From NCBI GenBank assembly GCA_947463105.1, contig CANHSD010000002.1, forward strand, positions 1 through 28,408: 28,408 nucleotides of DNA, in the 5' to 3' direction. Positions 1-7,602 of the stretch are shown here, in pieces (position 1 is the stretch's first letter; each line of letters opens with the position of its first letter). This stretch comes from Chitinophagaceae bacterium (lineage in GTDB: Bacteria; Bacteroidota; Bacteroidia; Chitinophagales; Chitinophagaceae). Under the pieces are notes generated by a model. The model saw only the letters and a list, made by a program, of their open reading frames with translations. It did no database searches and was not told the origin of the DNA. A program made the position numbers and the translations under genes.

Positions 1-184
1 AATTTAAATGCTACAAAATGGGAGCTAAAAAAAACCTTTGAAATAGGGTTTAAGAATAAGTCAGTTAGAAATGTCACTAAAAGATATATGGTTATTAACC
101 TTAAATTTCTGAGTTTCTTAGGATAGATAAATGAGAGAACTAGGGTAATGATTCCCAAAACTAACGACAGGTATAATAGGTTTG

Positions 185-228
185 TAGTGATAAGGTGGGC
201 TTAATTATATGCCCAAATATAATCACTA
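185..228. other. nested stem-loop in AT-rich flank
   Basis: The outer arms TAGTGAT (185-191) and ATCACTA (222-228) enclose the inner arms TGGGC (196-200) and GCCCA (211-215). This could fold as RNA on either strand. No U-tract sits tightly against it, so it is not a clear terminator. Its role is unknown. Confidence 0.3.
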
Positions 229-229
229 T

Positions 230-260
230 AAAAATAAAATAGAAGTGAAAGTCTATTTTA
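230..260 (-). terminator. AT-rich intrinsic terminator of the 123-aa gene
   Basis: Read on the minus strand, a perfect 9-bp stem TAAAATAGA / TCTATTTTA with an 8-nt loop overlaps the stop codon of the gene at 253-624. A run of T residues follows immediately. The stem has little GC, so termination may be weak. Confidence 0.5.
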
Positions 261-624
261 TTAAGTCTTCAAACCAGCCAAAATTTTCATTTCTGTCTGC
301 AACAATGCCCTCATTTGACTTAATTTGCCCATCGATGTTGACTGCAGTGTAGTTTAAGATTGGGTTATTTTCTTTGTCAAGACCAACCAAAACATAAGTT
401 TTTGAACCTTTCTCATTGAGGGCTTTATAAATATTTATGCCAATACATCCGGGTTGAGAAATTATGTCCTGAATGATATTCTTGCCAACAAACTGAGCAC
501 CACCCTCGCCAAATCTATCAAAGTAATCCTTGACCATCTTAACCCCCAGGTCGTATCCAATATGTTCGCCAACAGTCTCATCAACCAACTTTTGCTCCTG
601 GATTTCGACATTACTTTTTAACAT
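253..624 (-). CDS. hypothetical protein, 123 aa
   Basis: This is a small soluble protein that I do not recognise. No signal peptide, membrane segment or cysteine cluster is visible. The first half is acidic and looks helical (VDETVGEHIGYDLGVKMVKDYFDRFGEG). The second half looks like alternating beta strands ending in an aromatic, acidic tail (ENFGWFEDLIK). The ATG at 622-624 is the only good start, and the stop overlaps a hairpin that probably terminates transcription. It is transcribed away from the response regulator at 1261, across a 636-bp spacer. The composition and start/stop context look like a real gene, but no function can be assigned. Confidence 0.7.
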   Translation of the reverse strand: MLKSNVEIQEQKLVDETVGEHIGYDLGVKMVKDYFDRFGEGGAQFVGKNIIQDIISQPGCIGINIYKALNEKGSKTYVLVGLDKENNPILNYTAVNIDGQIKSNEGIVADRNENFGWFEDLIK

Positions 625-704
625 GGTACTATAATTTTGTGGATAAAAAACAACTTTCTTTAAGCAAATGAATTTCAGAGAATATTTGTTCGTGGAGAAA
701 CGGG

Positions 705-720
705 GTTCGTAGAATTACGA
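705..720. repeat. site 1: GTTCGTAGAATTACGA
   Basis: This 16-bp element matches site 3 (1175-1190) at all but two central positions. Its core is the inverted pair CGTAG..TTACG. It may be an operator half-site pair for a response regulator. Confidence 0.4.
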
Positions 721-826
721 TAAAAATATTGGGTTTAAATATCATAAAACATTGAAATGTAATGATATACAGATTAATTGTATTTATTACTTTCAAAAAG
801 ATAGGGGGAATCTACGTTTTAAAATG

Positions 827-838
827 CGTAAAATTACG
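827..838. repeat. site 2: CGTAAAATTACG
   Basis: An imperfect-centre inverted repeat, CGTAA-AA-TTACG, with the same core as sites 1 and 3. It lies inside a GGGGGAA/TTCCCCC inverted repeat (804-863). A further TACG..CGTA pair (813-830) overlaps it. Confidence 0.35.
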
Positions 839-1174
839 GTTGCTGTATTCGTGTTTTTCCCCCAAAAAAAGAGGAAAATCTACTTGAAAGCATTTTTGCC
901 TTTTTTTTGCTCATCGGATAACCTTGCATGATTTCTTCAAATGATAAAATTTATTGCAACTTTGAGATTCCAATACCAAAAGAGTGAAAAAAAAACAAGA
1001 AAACCTGCTTTATTGCAAATCTTTTGAGCAGTGTATTTCGCTCTCATGACAGTAAATTCTTGTTTGTTATTTTCTTCTGATTACAATCCTATTTAATTCC
1101 AACGTCTTTGGGTTTTTAAAGAATTTTGGATTAGCGTTTTCCTGCCAATTCATTGCGTTTTTAAAAAAATCGGT

Positions 1175-1208
1175 GTTCGTAGTTTTACGAGTTGTTCAAC
1201 TCGTAAAA
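1175..1208. promoter_or_regulatory. site 3 fused to a perfect 26-bp palindrome upstream of the response regulator
   Basis: GTTCGTAGTTTTACGA (1175-1190) runs into TTTTACGAGTTG (1183-1194), two T residues, and CAACTCGTAAAA (1197-1208), which is a perfect inverted repeat. It ends 52 bp before the start codon of the regulator at 1261. That position suits an operator, possibly autoregulatory. There is no U-run, so a terminator is less likely. Confidence 0.45.
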
Positions 1209-1260
1209 ATCCCAAGGTTTGTAAAAGAATTTCATCACTGAATGTAAACCCCTGTGAACC

Positions 1261-1920
1261 ATGTCAACAATTGAAACAATTAAGGTAGCCATTGCGGATG
1301 ACCATAAGATCTTTAGGGATGGTATTAAAATGGCCTTGTCTGGAAAAGATTACCTGAAAATCATCTGGGAGGCTGAAGATGGGAAAGATTTGATTCATAA
1401 AATGAAAATCAAATTACCAGATGTGTTATTGATGGACATCAGGATGCCTGAAATGGACGGTATCAATGCTATTTCATTGCTCAGGAAAGAATACGAGGAG
1501 GTTCGAATTATTGTGTTGACCATGTACGATGACCAGGAGATGATCTCAAAAATGATGGAAATGGGTGCGAATGCTTACCTGACCAAAACCACTGATCCTG
1601 ACGAAATCTATAATGCAATCCTCACTTGCATGAATGGCGATTTCTATTTCAATGATCTCCTCAACAAGGCTGTATTGATGAAATTGCAGCAAAAAAAGAC
1701 GACAAGACAATTTTATCCCAATGCTATCAAGTTCACCGAAAAAGAGATTAGCATACTTAGATTGATTGCAGAAGACAAAACAACTGAAGAAATTTCGAAA
1801 GAGGTTTTTCTTTCTCCAAGAACAATTGAAACGATTAGGCAAAACATGAAAACCAAGGTAGGTGTAAAGACCATAGCAGGTTTAATCATGTATGGTACCA
1901 GGAACAAATTGATTGACTAA
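1261..1920 (+). CDS. NarL/FixJ-type response regulator (orphan)
   Basis: This 219-aa cytoplasmic transcription regulator has an N-terminal REC domain (about residues 7-125) and a C-terminal LuxR-type helix-turn-helix (about 155-215). Visible receiver residues are D13/D14, the phosphoacceptor D59 in MDIRMPEMDG, T87 and K109 (YLTKT). The HTH carries the family pattern FTEKEISILRLIAEDKTTEE and LSPRTIETIR. No kinase gene adjoins it, so its partner may be the kinase at 2570 or one elsewhere. It is clearly paralogous to the regulators at 4332 and 1917, suggesting local duplication. Its 3' end overlaps the convergent regulator at 1917 by 4 bp. Repeated inverted sites upstream make autoregulation plausible, which is inference. 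Confidence 0.92.
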   Translation: MSTIETIKVAIADDHKIFRDGIKMALSGKDYLKIIWEAEDGKDLIHKMKIKLPDVLLMDIRMPEMDGINAISLLRKEYEEVRIIVLTMYDDQEMISKMMEMGANAYLTKTTDPDEIYNAILTCMNGDFYFNDLLNKAVLMKLQQKKTTRQFYPNAIKFTEKEISILRLIAEDKTTEEISKEVFLSPRTIETIRQNMKTKVGVKTIAGLIMYGTRNKLID

Positions 1921-2573
1921 ACCGTCACCACGCCATGTTTTATGGCATACATGGCCAATCCAACCCTGCTTTTTACATCTAGTTTTGTGAAGAGATTGTC
2001 CCTCATCCCGTCGATTGCTCTCGGGTTCATTTTTAAATTGCCCGCAATTTCCTTGTAGGTAAGTTCAGAACAGGCATATTTGAGAAAGTCAATTTCCATA
2101 TCTGTTAACATTACCTTGTTTAATTGCTGATGGTCCTGGTTGTTTCGAAACAGTCCAGCCAGTTTGCTACTTGTTTGAGCTGAATAATAGTAGTCAAATT
2201 CATGAACAGACTCTATGGCTGCCAGCAGTTCATTTGGATGAATGTCTTTTTTCATGAATCCCTTTACACCGGCTTTTAACAGCCTTATCAATGTCAAATC
2301 TGAATCATACATGGTTAACATCAATACTTTAATTTCAGGAAAATGTTGCTGAAGATAAGAAGCTGTTTCATGTCCATTCATTTCTGGCATATTAACATCT
2401 AGAATAACAACATTGGGAAAATTGTTGTTCTCGAGTTGTGTAATCAGTTCTTTTCCGTTGGATGCTTCATAAATAACCTTGCATTTGCCGGAATTATTGA
2501 TGAGGGATGAAAGCGCATTGCGCAACAGCACATGATCGTCTACCATGGCTACTTTTATAACATCTTTTTTCAT
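1917..2573 (-). CDS. NarL/FixJ-type response regulator of the 7TM-kinase operon
   Basis: This 218-aa protein has a REC domain with D12/D13, phosphoacceptor D59 (VVILDVNMPEMNG), T87 and K109. A LuxR-type HTH follows (LTDMEIDFLKYACSELTYKE, then MNPRAIDGMRDNL). It is the last gene of a three-gene operon. Its ATG overlaps the TGA of the kinase at 2570 as ATGA, the usual sign of translational coupling and a strong hint that the two are cognate. The HTH recognition segment (NPRAIDGMR) departs somewhat from the common SPRTVExxR. Its stop overlaps that of the convergent regulator at 1261, leaving no room for a terminator between them. Confidence 0.92.
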   Translation of the reverse strand: MKKDVIKVAMVDDHVLLRNALSSLINNSGKCKVIYEASNGKELITQLENNNFPNVVILDVNMPEMNGHETASYLQQHFPEIKVLMLTMYDSDLTLIRLLKAGVKGFMKKDIHPNELLAAIESVHEFDYYYSAQTSSKLAGLFRNNQDHQQLNKVMLTDMEIDFLKYACSELTYKEIAGNLKMNPRAIDGMRDNLFTKLDVKSRVGLAMYAIKHGVVTV

Positions 2574-3376
2574 GGTTCAATTTGATTTAGAGGAATTTTA
2601 ATGTGAATGGTTGTGCCAATGTTGGGAGTGGAGTAAATATATGTTTCTGCGCCCATGATTTCAGCTCTTTGGTGGATGTTTTTGAGTCCTGACATTTTTC
2701 TAATTTCCTTGGCTTTCATTGTTTCTTCTATTTTGAAGCCTATCCCATTATCAGAAATTTTTAAGTGTACATAATCCCTTTCATAAGTAAGATCAATGGT
2801 AATGTTGCTGGCTTTCGCATGCTTCAGAATGTTGTTGCATGCTTCCTGGAAAATTCTAAAAATAAGGAGCTCTTTTTCCGAATTGAGAAAGAGTACTTCT
2901 CCTCTGACTTCAAAAACAACATCTACAATTTTAGAGCGGCCAATTACTTCAGTTTCTGCCTTTAGTACATCAATCAATCCATGAGAGAAAAGCTGACTGG
3001 AATCAAGGGATTTAGAAATATCATTGAGGTCTTTAAGGGATTTTGTTATAAGTTCTACAGAGGATGTTAGGAGGTGTTTGTTTGATTGATCTAATTCCAG
3101 ATAATTGGTAATCTGCAGCTTAGAAAGTGTTAGTCCAAGTGAAATATTGTCATGGATTTCACGGGAAATTTTGTTAGAAATATCTTCCTGTATTTCAAGC
3201 TGGGTTTTTAATATTTCTTTTTCATTTCTTTCAGTCAATAAAGCTATTTCCGATTCTAATTTTACTTGTTTTTTTGAATAAATAGATGCCAATATAATAA
3301 TCAATGTGATTAAGATAATTATTACGAATAGTGCTGAAAATAAGAATTTAAATATTCCTAAATTTTCTTGTAGCAT
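2570..3376 (-). CDS. membrane-anchored sensor histidine kinase, HisKA_3 type
   Basis: This 268-aa kinase has one N-terminal transmembrane helix (about residues 9-32). A coiled linker (36-68) leads to a dimerisation/phosphoacceptor helix with H75 in SREIHDNISLGL. The C-terminal HATPase_c domain has N-box EACNNILKHA and G-box DNGIGF. There is no extracellular or PAS sensor domain, so the input probably comes from a partner. The gene overlaps the preceding seven-helix protein by 29 bp and the regulator by ATGA. I infer that the membrane protein is the sensor, the kinase the transmitter and the regulator the output. The Q usual in HDxxxQ of HisKA_3 kinases appears as L here (HDNISLGL), although this could be an alignment shift. 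Confidence 0.88.
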   Translation of the reverse strand: MLQENLGIFKFLFSALFVIIILITLIIILASIYSKKQVKLESEIALLTERNEKEILKTQLEIQEDISNKISREIHDNISLGLTLSKLQITNYLELDQSNKHLLTSSVELITKSLKDLNDISKSLDSSQLFSHGLIDVLKAETEVIGRSKIVDVVFEVRGEVLFLNSEKELLIFRIFQEACNNILKHAKASNITIDLTYERDYVHLKISDNGIGFKIEETMKAKEIRKMSGLKNIHQRAEIMGAETYIYSTPNIGTTIHIKIPLNQIEP

Positions 3377-4013
3377 AAAATGAATATGATAAGCATAAAA
3401 AGAAAATTATATAAGCGATTGTGTTGAAAATGAAGCACAATTTCATAAATGGAGAAGAATATTTTAATATATTATTTTGTATTATCATCGTAGGCCAAGA
3501 AATTATAAATGAAAAAAATATCCCGAATATGGCAATCAGATTTGAATCATTAATGTAGTTTTTTATTTTTCTTTTCTTAATTAGTTCTATGACAAAAAGT
3601 AAAGCTATTATCAATATAATTGGCCCTTCAATTATTACAAATATGTCAAATTTTATAGGTTTATTATATTCTATACAGTATTGGGGGATGATAAGTGATA
3701 TTATTCCAATTGGGATTAAAGCAATTGAAAAAGCTTGATATCTAAGTGTTTTACTTAAATTCCAGAAATACAAAATAATTAATATGAACTCTAAGTAAAT
3801 ATAAAGTGAAATTAGATTCATTGAAAAGGCAGAAAATTCAATTTTTCGAACTAAACGCATCGACTCAGTTATAATTATTTGAAGAAATGAGAATACAGGA
3901 ATGAGCAGAAGTATTCTATTTTCCTTAAGGGTACTAAAAGACTTTAAGCCAATTACGATAGTAAAAAATGCAATAATTATATTGAGTAATTGTAATAAGT
4001 ATAGGAAGTACAT
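3348..4013 (-). CDS. seven-helix integral membrane protein, candidate sensor subunit
   Basis: This 221-aa, extremely hydrophobic protein has about seven predicted transmembrane helices (near residues 5-23, 32-48, 61-85, 93-110, 123-145, 156-180 and 187-213). A short basic C-terminus (FYATRKFRN) should face the cytoplasm. I do not recognise the family, and no catalytic motif or retinal-type lysine was identified. It is the first gene of the operon with the kinase at 2570, sharing a 29-bp overlap. A TAAATTTG promoter box lies about 35 bp upstream. The gene is more AT-rich than its neighbours. The context suggests signal reception for a kinase that lacks its own input domain, but this is inference. 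Confidence 0.75.
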   Translation of the reverse strand: MYFLYLLQLLNIIIAFFTIVIGLKSFSTLKENRILLLIPVFSFLQIIITESMRLVRKIEFSAFSMNLISLYIYLEFILIILYFWNLSKTLRYQAFSIALIPIGIISLIIPQYCIEYNKPIKFDIFVIIEGPIILIIALLFVIELIKKRKIKNYINDSNLIAIFGIFFSFIISWPTMIIQNNILKYSSPFMKLCFIFNTIAYIIFFLCLSYSFYATRKFRNI

Positions 4014-4047
4014 TGTTTGTCTGATTATTTTTCGAAGAATGATTTTT

Positions 4048-4076
4048 CAAATTTAAGAATAGTATAAAACTACAAA
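4048..4076 (-). promoter_or_regulatory. Bacteroidota-type promoter for the 7TM-kinase-regulator operon
   Basis: On the minus strand, TTTG (4073-4076) and TAAATTTG (4048-4055) are separated by 17 bp, matching TTG-N17-23-TAnnTTTG. Transcription would start near 4042, giving a leader of about 29 nt before the ATG at 4013. Confidence 0.6.
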
Positions 4077-4238
4077 AGGGAAAAACCCCAATTTAAAAGA
4101 GAAAAACACCGTAACTTTTAAATTTAGTGATTTTATTCCAACTATATCCACATCATATTGATACACAGAATATTACAAATTCTATTTTTCTTTTTTAGCT
4201 GTATTTTTTCTATCATCGTATTTTCTGCAACCCATTAA

Positions 4239-4329
4239 TAGGGTATTTTTACTGATTATCTGCAACATGATTTCGTTTATTTTGCATACTACCCAGCTAC
4301 CAATATCCTTTACAAACCTAAATACCCTA
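4239..4329 (+). promoter_or_regulatory. 10-bp inverted repeat ending at the start of the regulator at 4332
   Basis: TAGGGTATTT (4239-4248) is perfectly complementary to AAATACCCTA (4320-4329), which ends two bases before the ATG. If both arms are transcribed, the stem could bury the translation start. As DNA it could be a split operator. Confidence 0.35.
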
Positions 4330-4331
4330 AC

Positions 4332-5003
4332 ATGAGCGAACCCATAAAAATAGCCATAGCCGATGATCACGTTCTTTTCAGGGCGGGTGTAAAATCTGCC
4401 TTGTCTCTTCACAAAGACATTAAAATGATTGCAGAGGCAGACAATGGCATGCAGTTGCTCACTGTTTTAAAGCATATTCAACCTGATGTAATTTTGCTTG
4501 ATATTCAGATGCCCATTATGGATGGTATCAATACATTGCCTGAAATCAAAAAACTATATCCAGAAATCAAGGTCATCATGCTCACCATGCACAATGAACA
4601 CTCCATGATTTCCAAACTCATGGAATTGGGTGCCAATTCATATTTGACAAAGAATTCTGACTCAGAAATCATCTACCAGGCCATTAAAACTGTACATGAG
4701 CAGGAGTATTATTTTAATCAGCTGACCAACAAAGCACTCATCGATGGTCTTCGCATAAAGCGCCAGGCTGAGGCTTCTTTGCCCGTTGATACCAAGTTAA
4801 GCGATAAGGAAATTACCATACTTCGCATGATTTGTGAAGAAAAAAGTACAAAGGAAATTGCTGATTTGGTAGAGCTTAGCCCGAGAACGGTAGAAGCCAT
4901 TAGGGACAAGCTCAAGGTTAAAACCGGTGCCAAATCTTTGGCTGGGTTGGTCATGTATGCCGTAAAATCTGGCATCATTGAAAACCGACCAATGGCCAAT
5001 TGA
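4332..5003 (+). CDS. NarL/FixJ-type response regulator (orphan)
   Basis: This 223-aa regulator has a REC domain with D11/D12 and phosphoacceptor D57 in LLDIQMPIMDG, followed by the conserved TMHN and YLTKN stretches. The C-terminal LuxR-type HTH is well preserved (LSDKEITILRMICEEKSTKE and LSPRTVEAIRDKL). It is very similar in layout and sequence to the regulator at 1261, so the two are local paralogues. No kinase gene is adjacent in the same direction. The divergently oriented 7TM-kinase operon is the nearest candidate partner, so that kinase might serve several regulators, which is inference. The start is fixed by the REC domain beginning only a few residues after the methionine. Confidence 0.92.
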   Translation: MSEPIKIAIADDHVLFRAGVKSALSLHKDIKMIAEADNGMQLLTVLKHIQPDVILLDIQMPIMDGINTLPEIKKLYPEIKVIMLTMHNEHSMISKLMELGANSYLTKNSDSEIIYQAIKTVHEQEYYFNQLTNKALIDGLRIKRQAEASLPVDTKLSDKEITILRMICEEKSTKEIADLVELSPRTVEAIRDKLKVKTGAKSLAGLVMYAVKSGIIENRPMAN

Positions 5004-5090
5004 TCAATAACGTTGTTTCAGCAATTCAGGGAAAATCATTCACAAATCGCTTTTCATTCAACCAAACACCCTCAGTTTTGTTAAAGAGCC

Positions 5091-6407
5091 ATGTCTAACA
5101 AACCTGAGGTTAATATTTTTTGGTTCCGCCGTGATCTTCGTTTTTTTGATAACAGGGGTCTTTTTCAAGCCCTGAGCAGCGGTAAGCCTGTACTACCTGT
5201 TTTTATTTTCGATAGAAATATCCTCGATAAACTTGAAAAGCCCAATGACCTTCGTGTTCAATACATCCATAATGCCCTTAACACCATGCAAAATGAGCTG
5301 ATCAGAATTGGATCAGCCATCAAGTTTTATCATGCATCTCCCGATGAGGCATTTAAGGACCTTCTTGCTCGCTATTCGGTTGAAACGGTTTTCACCAATC
5401 ACGATTATGAGGATTATGCACTGAAAAGGGATGAGATAATCCGGGCAATGTTGGAAAATAATGGCACAAGATTGCAGACTTTCAAAGACCAGGTGGTCTT
5501 TGAGAAACTTGAAGTGAGCAAAGATGATGGGTTGCCATATACAGTGTTCACGCCATATTCCAGAAAATGGAAGACACATTTGTTGTCTAATCCTATTTCA
5601 TTTTCAGCATCAGAGGATTTATTGGACAACTGCTTTAGACATGATGACCATGCCATTCCTTCTCTTGAATCTATGGGTTTTTCAGCACAGTCTTGGGATT
5701 TCCCGCAAACTACTGTGCCTGATGCATTGGTCAAAGGGTATACTGATTTTCGCAATTTTCCTGCTGTAGAAGGCACTTCGAGGTTCGGCGTTCACCTCAG
5801 GTTCGGGACCATGAGCATCAGAAAACTGGTTGAACATGCAAAGGGATTGAACGAAACCTTCTTGAATGAGTTGATTTGGCGGGATTTCTATCACATGATC
5901 CTTTCGAATTTTCCTCATGTTGGCCAGGGGATGTCTTTTAAGAAGGCCTATGATTCGATTGAATGGAGAAACAGCGAAGCGGATTTTGATAAATGGTGTA
6001 AGGGGGAAACCGGATACCCAATTGTAGATGCTGGCATGCGTGAACTGCTGGCCACTGGCTTCATGCACAACAGGGTCAGGATGATAACCGCAAGCTTTTT
6101 GACCAAACATCTCTTGATTGATTGGCGTTGGGGGGAGGCCTGGTTTGCTGCAAAGCTCCTTGATTATGATCTGGCTGCCAACAATGGTGGGTGGCAATGG
6201 GCTTCAGGATCAGGCTGCGATGCGGCCCCATATTTTAGGATTTTCAATCCAGCCTTGCAAACGGAAAAATTTGACAAACAAGGTATTTACATCAGAAAAT
6301 GGGTTCCGGAATTTGATACCCTCCAATATCCCCCGCCAATGGTTGTACATGAAGTGGCAAGAAAAAGATGCCTTGAGACCTATGCCAAGTACTTGGGTAA
6401 GGATTAA
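5091..6407 (+). CDS. phrB: deoxyribodipyrimidine photolyase (class I CPD photolyase/cryptochrome family)
   Basis: This 438-aa flavoprotein is expected to split UV-induced cyclobutane pyrimidine dimers using blue light. The N-terminal alpha/beta antenna domain starts with IFWFRRDLRFFDN (residues 9-21). The FAD-binding helical domain spans about 225-430, with GTSRFGVHLRFGT, NELIWRDFYHMI, TGYPIVDAGM, HNRVRMITASFL and LAANNGGWQWASG. The electron-transfer tryptophan triad aligns intact at W292, W345 and W368 (E. coli W306, W359, W382). N364, near the flavin N5, is also present. These residues favour a true photolyase over a purely signalling cryptochrome, although some cryptochromes share them. 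The length is slightly below that of E. coli PhrB. The next gene begins 19 bp downstream but has its own promoter box. Confidence 0.92.
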   Translation: MSNKPEVNIFWFRRDLRFFDNRGLFQALSSGKPVLPVFIFDRNILDKLEKPNDLRVQYIHNALNTMQNELIRIGSAIKFYHASPDEAFKDLLARYSVETVFTNHDYEDYALKRDEIIRAMLENNGTRLQTFKDQVVFEKLEVSKDDGLPYTVFTPYSRKWKTHLLSNPISFSASEDLLDNCFRHDDHAIPSLESMGFSAQSWDFPQTTVPDALVKGYTDFRNFPAVEGTSRFGVHLRFGTMSIRKLVEHAKGLNETFLNELIWRDFYHMILSNFPHVGQGMSFKKAYDSIEWRNSEADFDKWCKGETGYPIVDAGMRELLATGFMHNRVRMITASFLTKHLLIDWRWGEAWFAAKLLDYDLAANNGGWQWASGSGCDAAPYFRIFNPALQTEKFDKQGIYIRKWVPEFDTLQYPPPMVVHEVARKRCLETYAKYLGKD

Positions 6408-6419
6408 ATGATACTTTTG
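6393..6419 (+). promoter_or_regulatory. promoter box before the LptG-like gene
   Basis: TACTTTTG (6412-6419) matches TAnnTTTG exactly. A TTG at 6393-6395 lies 16 bp upstream, slightly short. Expected initiation is near 6424, only about 3 nt before the ATG at 6427. Confidence 0.5.
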
Positions 6420-6426
6420 CAGGGTT

Positions 6427-7509
6427 ATGATGAGGAAGATTGATTGGTACATTCTCAAAAAGTTCCTGACCACTTTTTTCTTTTCACTGATACTGCTCAC
6501 AACGATTAGTACAGTGATCGACATCAGTGAGCACACGGACGATTTTGCTAAATCCGGGCTTACTGCCAATCAGATCATCATGCAGTATTATGTAGGTTTC
6601 ATCCCCTTCATTGTTGCCATGCTGTTCCCCCTTTTCGTATTTATCTCTGTCATCTTTTTCACCTCAAAAATGGCCAATCTCTCTGAGTTCATTGCCATTC
6701 TCTCTTCTGGGGTAAGCCTTCAACGGATTTTAAGGCCTTATTGGGTGGGTGGAATCTTGCTGGGTTCAATACTCTGGTATGCAAATGCCTATATCATTCC
6801 CAAGGCCAACGCAATCCGTACAACATTTGAAGCCAAGTATACCAAGATGGCCATGCCGCAGACAAACAGTGGTGCTATTTACATGCGTACAGACTCCTTT
6901 AGCTATGCAGGTATGCGCTATTATGACACAACCAACAAATCTGGAGGAAACTTGTTCATGGAAACCATCAGTGGTAACCAGGTGATCTACAACCTCAGGG
7001 CTGATAATTTCACTTGGGATACCACCAAAAGGAAATGGAAACTGAATGGGGTGGTGGAGAGAAAGATCAATGGCATGACAGAGGATGTAAGTTTTGAATA
7101 CGAGGTTTTTAAGAAATTGCCTTTTCTTCCTTCTGAACTAAAACGCGATGAATATTTACAGGCAAGGATGATTTCCCCTGACTTGAGAAGGAGAATTGAA
7201 AAGGAAAGATTGCGTGGTTCAGAAACAGTCAAGGAACTTGAGATGGAAAATGCGCATCGGACTTCAACCCCTGTTGCCGTTTTGCTATTGACTTTGATCG
7301 GGGCCATCTTGGCCTGCAGGAAAATCAGGGGTGGAAGTGGGGTTCACCTTGCCATGGGTATTATCATTTGTGCAGTTTTCATTCTGGCAGATCGGTTCTC
7401 CACAATATTTTCTACCAAGGGTAATCTTGACCCTTATGTTGCAGCCTGGATACCGAATTTGATTTTTGGCGCTTTGACCTTGTATTTATACAAGAAAGCC
7501 CCGAAATAG
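6427..7509 (+). CDS. LptF/LptG family permease (lipopolysaccharide export)
   Basis: This 360-aa inner-membrane protein belongs to the YjgP/YjgQ family. Such proteins form the membrane channel of the Lpt ABC complex that extracts LPS and sends it to the outer membrane. Three N-terminal helices are visible (about 14-32, 53-80 and 100-122). A large soluble periplasmic beta domain follows (about 125-270), then three C-terminal helices (about 280-297, 305-325 and 335-357). The opening MRKIDWYILKKFLTTFFFSL is typical: an amphipathic helix running into TM1. Whether it is LptF or LptG cannot be settled from this window. Two consecutive ATG codons are possible starts. The strong promoter box just upstream suggests a very short or absent 5' leader. 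Confidence 0.88.
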   Translation: MMRKIDWYILKKFLTTFFFSLILLTTISTVIDISEHTDDFAKSGLTANQIIMQYYVGFIPFIVAMLFPLFVFISVIFFTSKMANLSEFIAILSSGVSLQRILRPYWVGGILLGSILWYANAYIIPKANAIRTTFEAKYTKMAMPQTNSGAIYMRTDSFSYAGMRYYDTTNKSGGNLFMETISGNQVIYNLRADNFTWDTTKRKWKLNGVVERKINGMTEDVSFEYEVFKKLPFLPSELKRDEYLQARMISPDLRRRIEKERLRGSETVKELEMENAHRTSTPVAVLLLTLIGAILACRKIRGGSGVHLAMGIIICAVFILADRFSTIFSTKGNLDPYVAAWIPNLIFGALTLYLYKKAPK

Positions 7510-7602
7510 TTCAATTATTTTTTCCAAAAGCTTGTGCACCTCGGTCTCTTTGTTTTACCTTTACGCATCCAAAAATTCAGTCTACAATTTCATATTTTTT
7601 CC

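Larger units (their letters stand above)
625..1260. other. 636-bp AT-rich divergent intergenic region with repeated inverted sites
   Basis: No convincing gene lies between the divergent hypothetical gene and the response regulator. The region holds three copies of a CGTA(G/A)WWTTACG site (708-719, 827-838, 1178-1189). It also holds a perfect 12-bp-arm palindrome (1183-1208) and a long-range inverted repeat GGGGGAA (804-810) / TTCCCCC (857-863) around the middle site. No clear TAnnTTTG promoter was found just before 1261. It is probably a regulatory region or the site of an undetected small RNA. Confidence 0.5.
4014..4331. other. 318-bp AT-rich divergent promoter region
   Basis: This spacer separates the membrane protein gene (minus) from the response regulator at 4332 (plus). 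It contains a good minus-strand promoter near 4048-4076. It also has a 10-bp inverted repeat (4239-4248 with 4320-4329) whose second arm abuts the plus-strand start codon. A short direct repeat TCTGCAAC occurs at 4224-4231 and 4256-4265. No RNA gene or ORF of substance is visible. Confidence 0.5.

Noticed and set aside
1..126. Open plus-strand frame of 41 codons running in from the window edge to a TAG
   Set aside because: It could be the end of an upstream gene, but the stretch is AT-rich, shows no recognisable motif and is short enough to be open by chance.
5682..6197. 171-codon ORF antisense to the photolyase
   Set aside because: It lies wholly inside a well-supported gene, has no homology I recognise and reads as a frame shadow.
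7534..7602. Upstream extension of citrate synthase
   Set aside because: The added 23 residues are unrelated to the family, which starts normally at the ATG at 7603.
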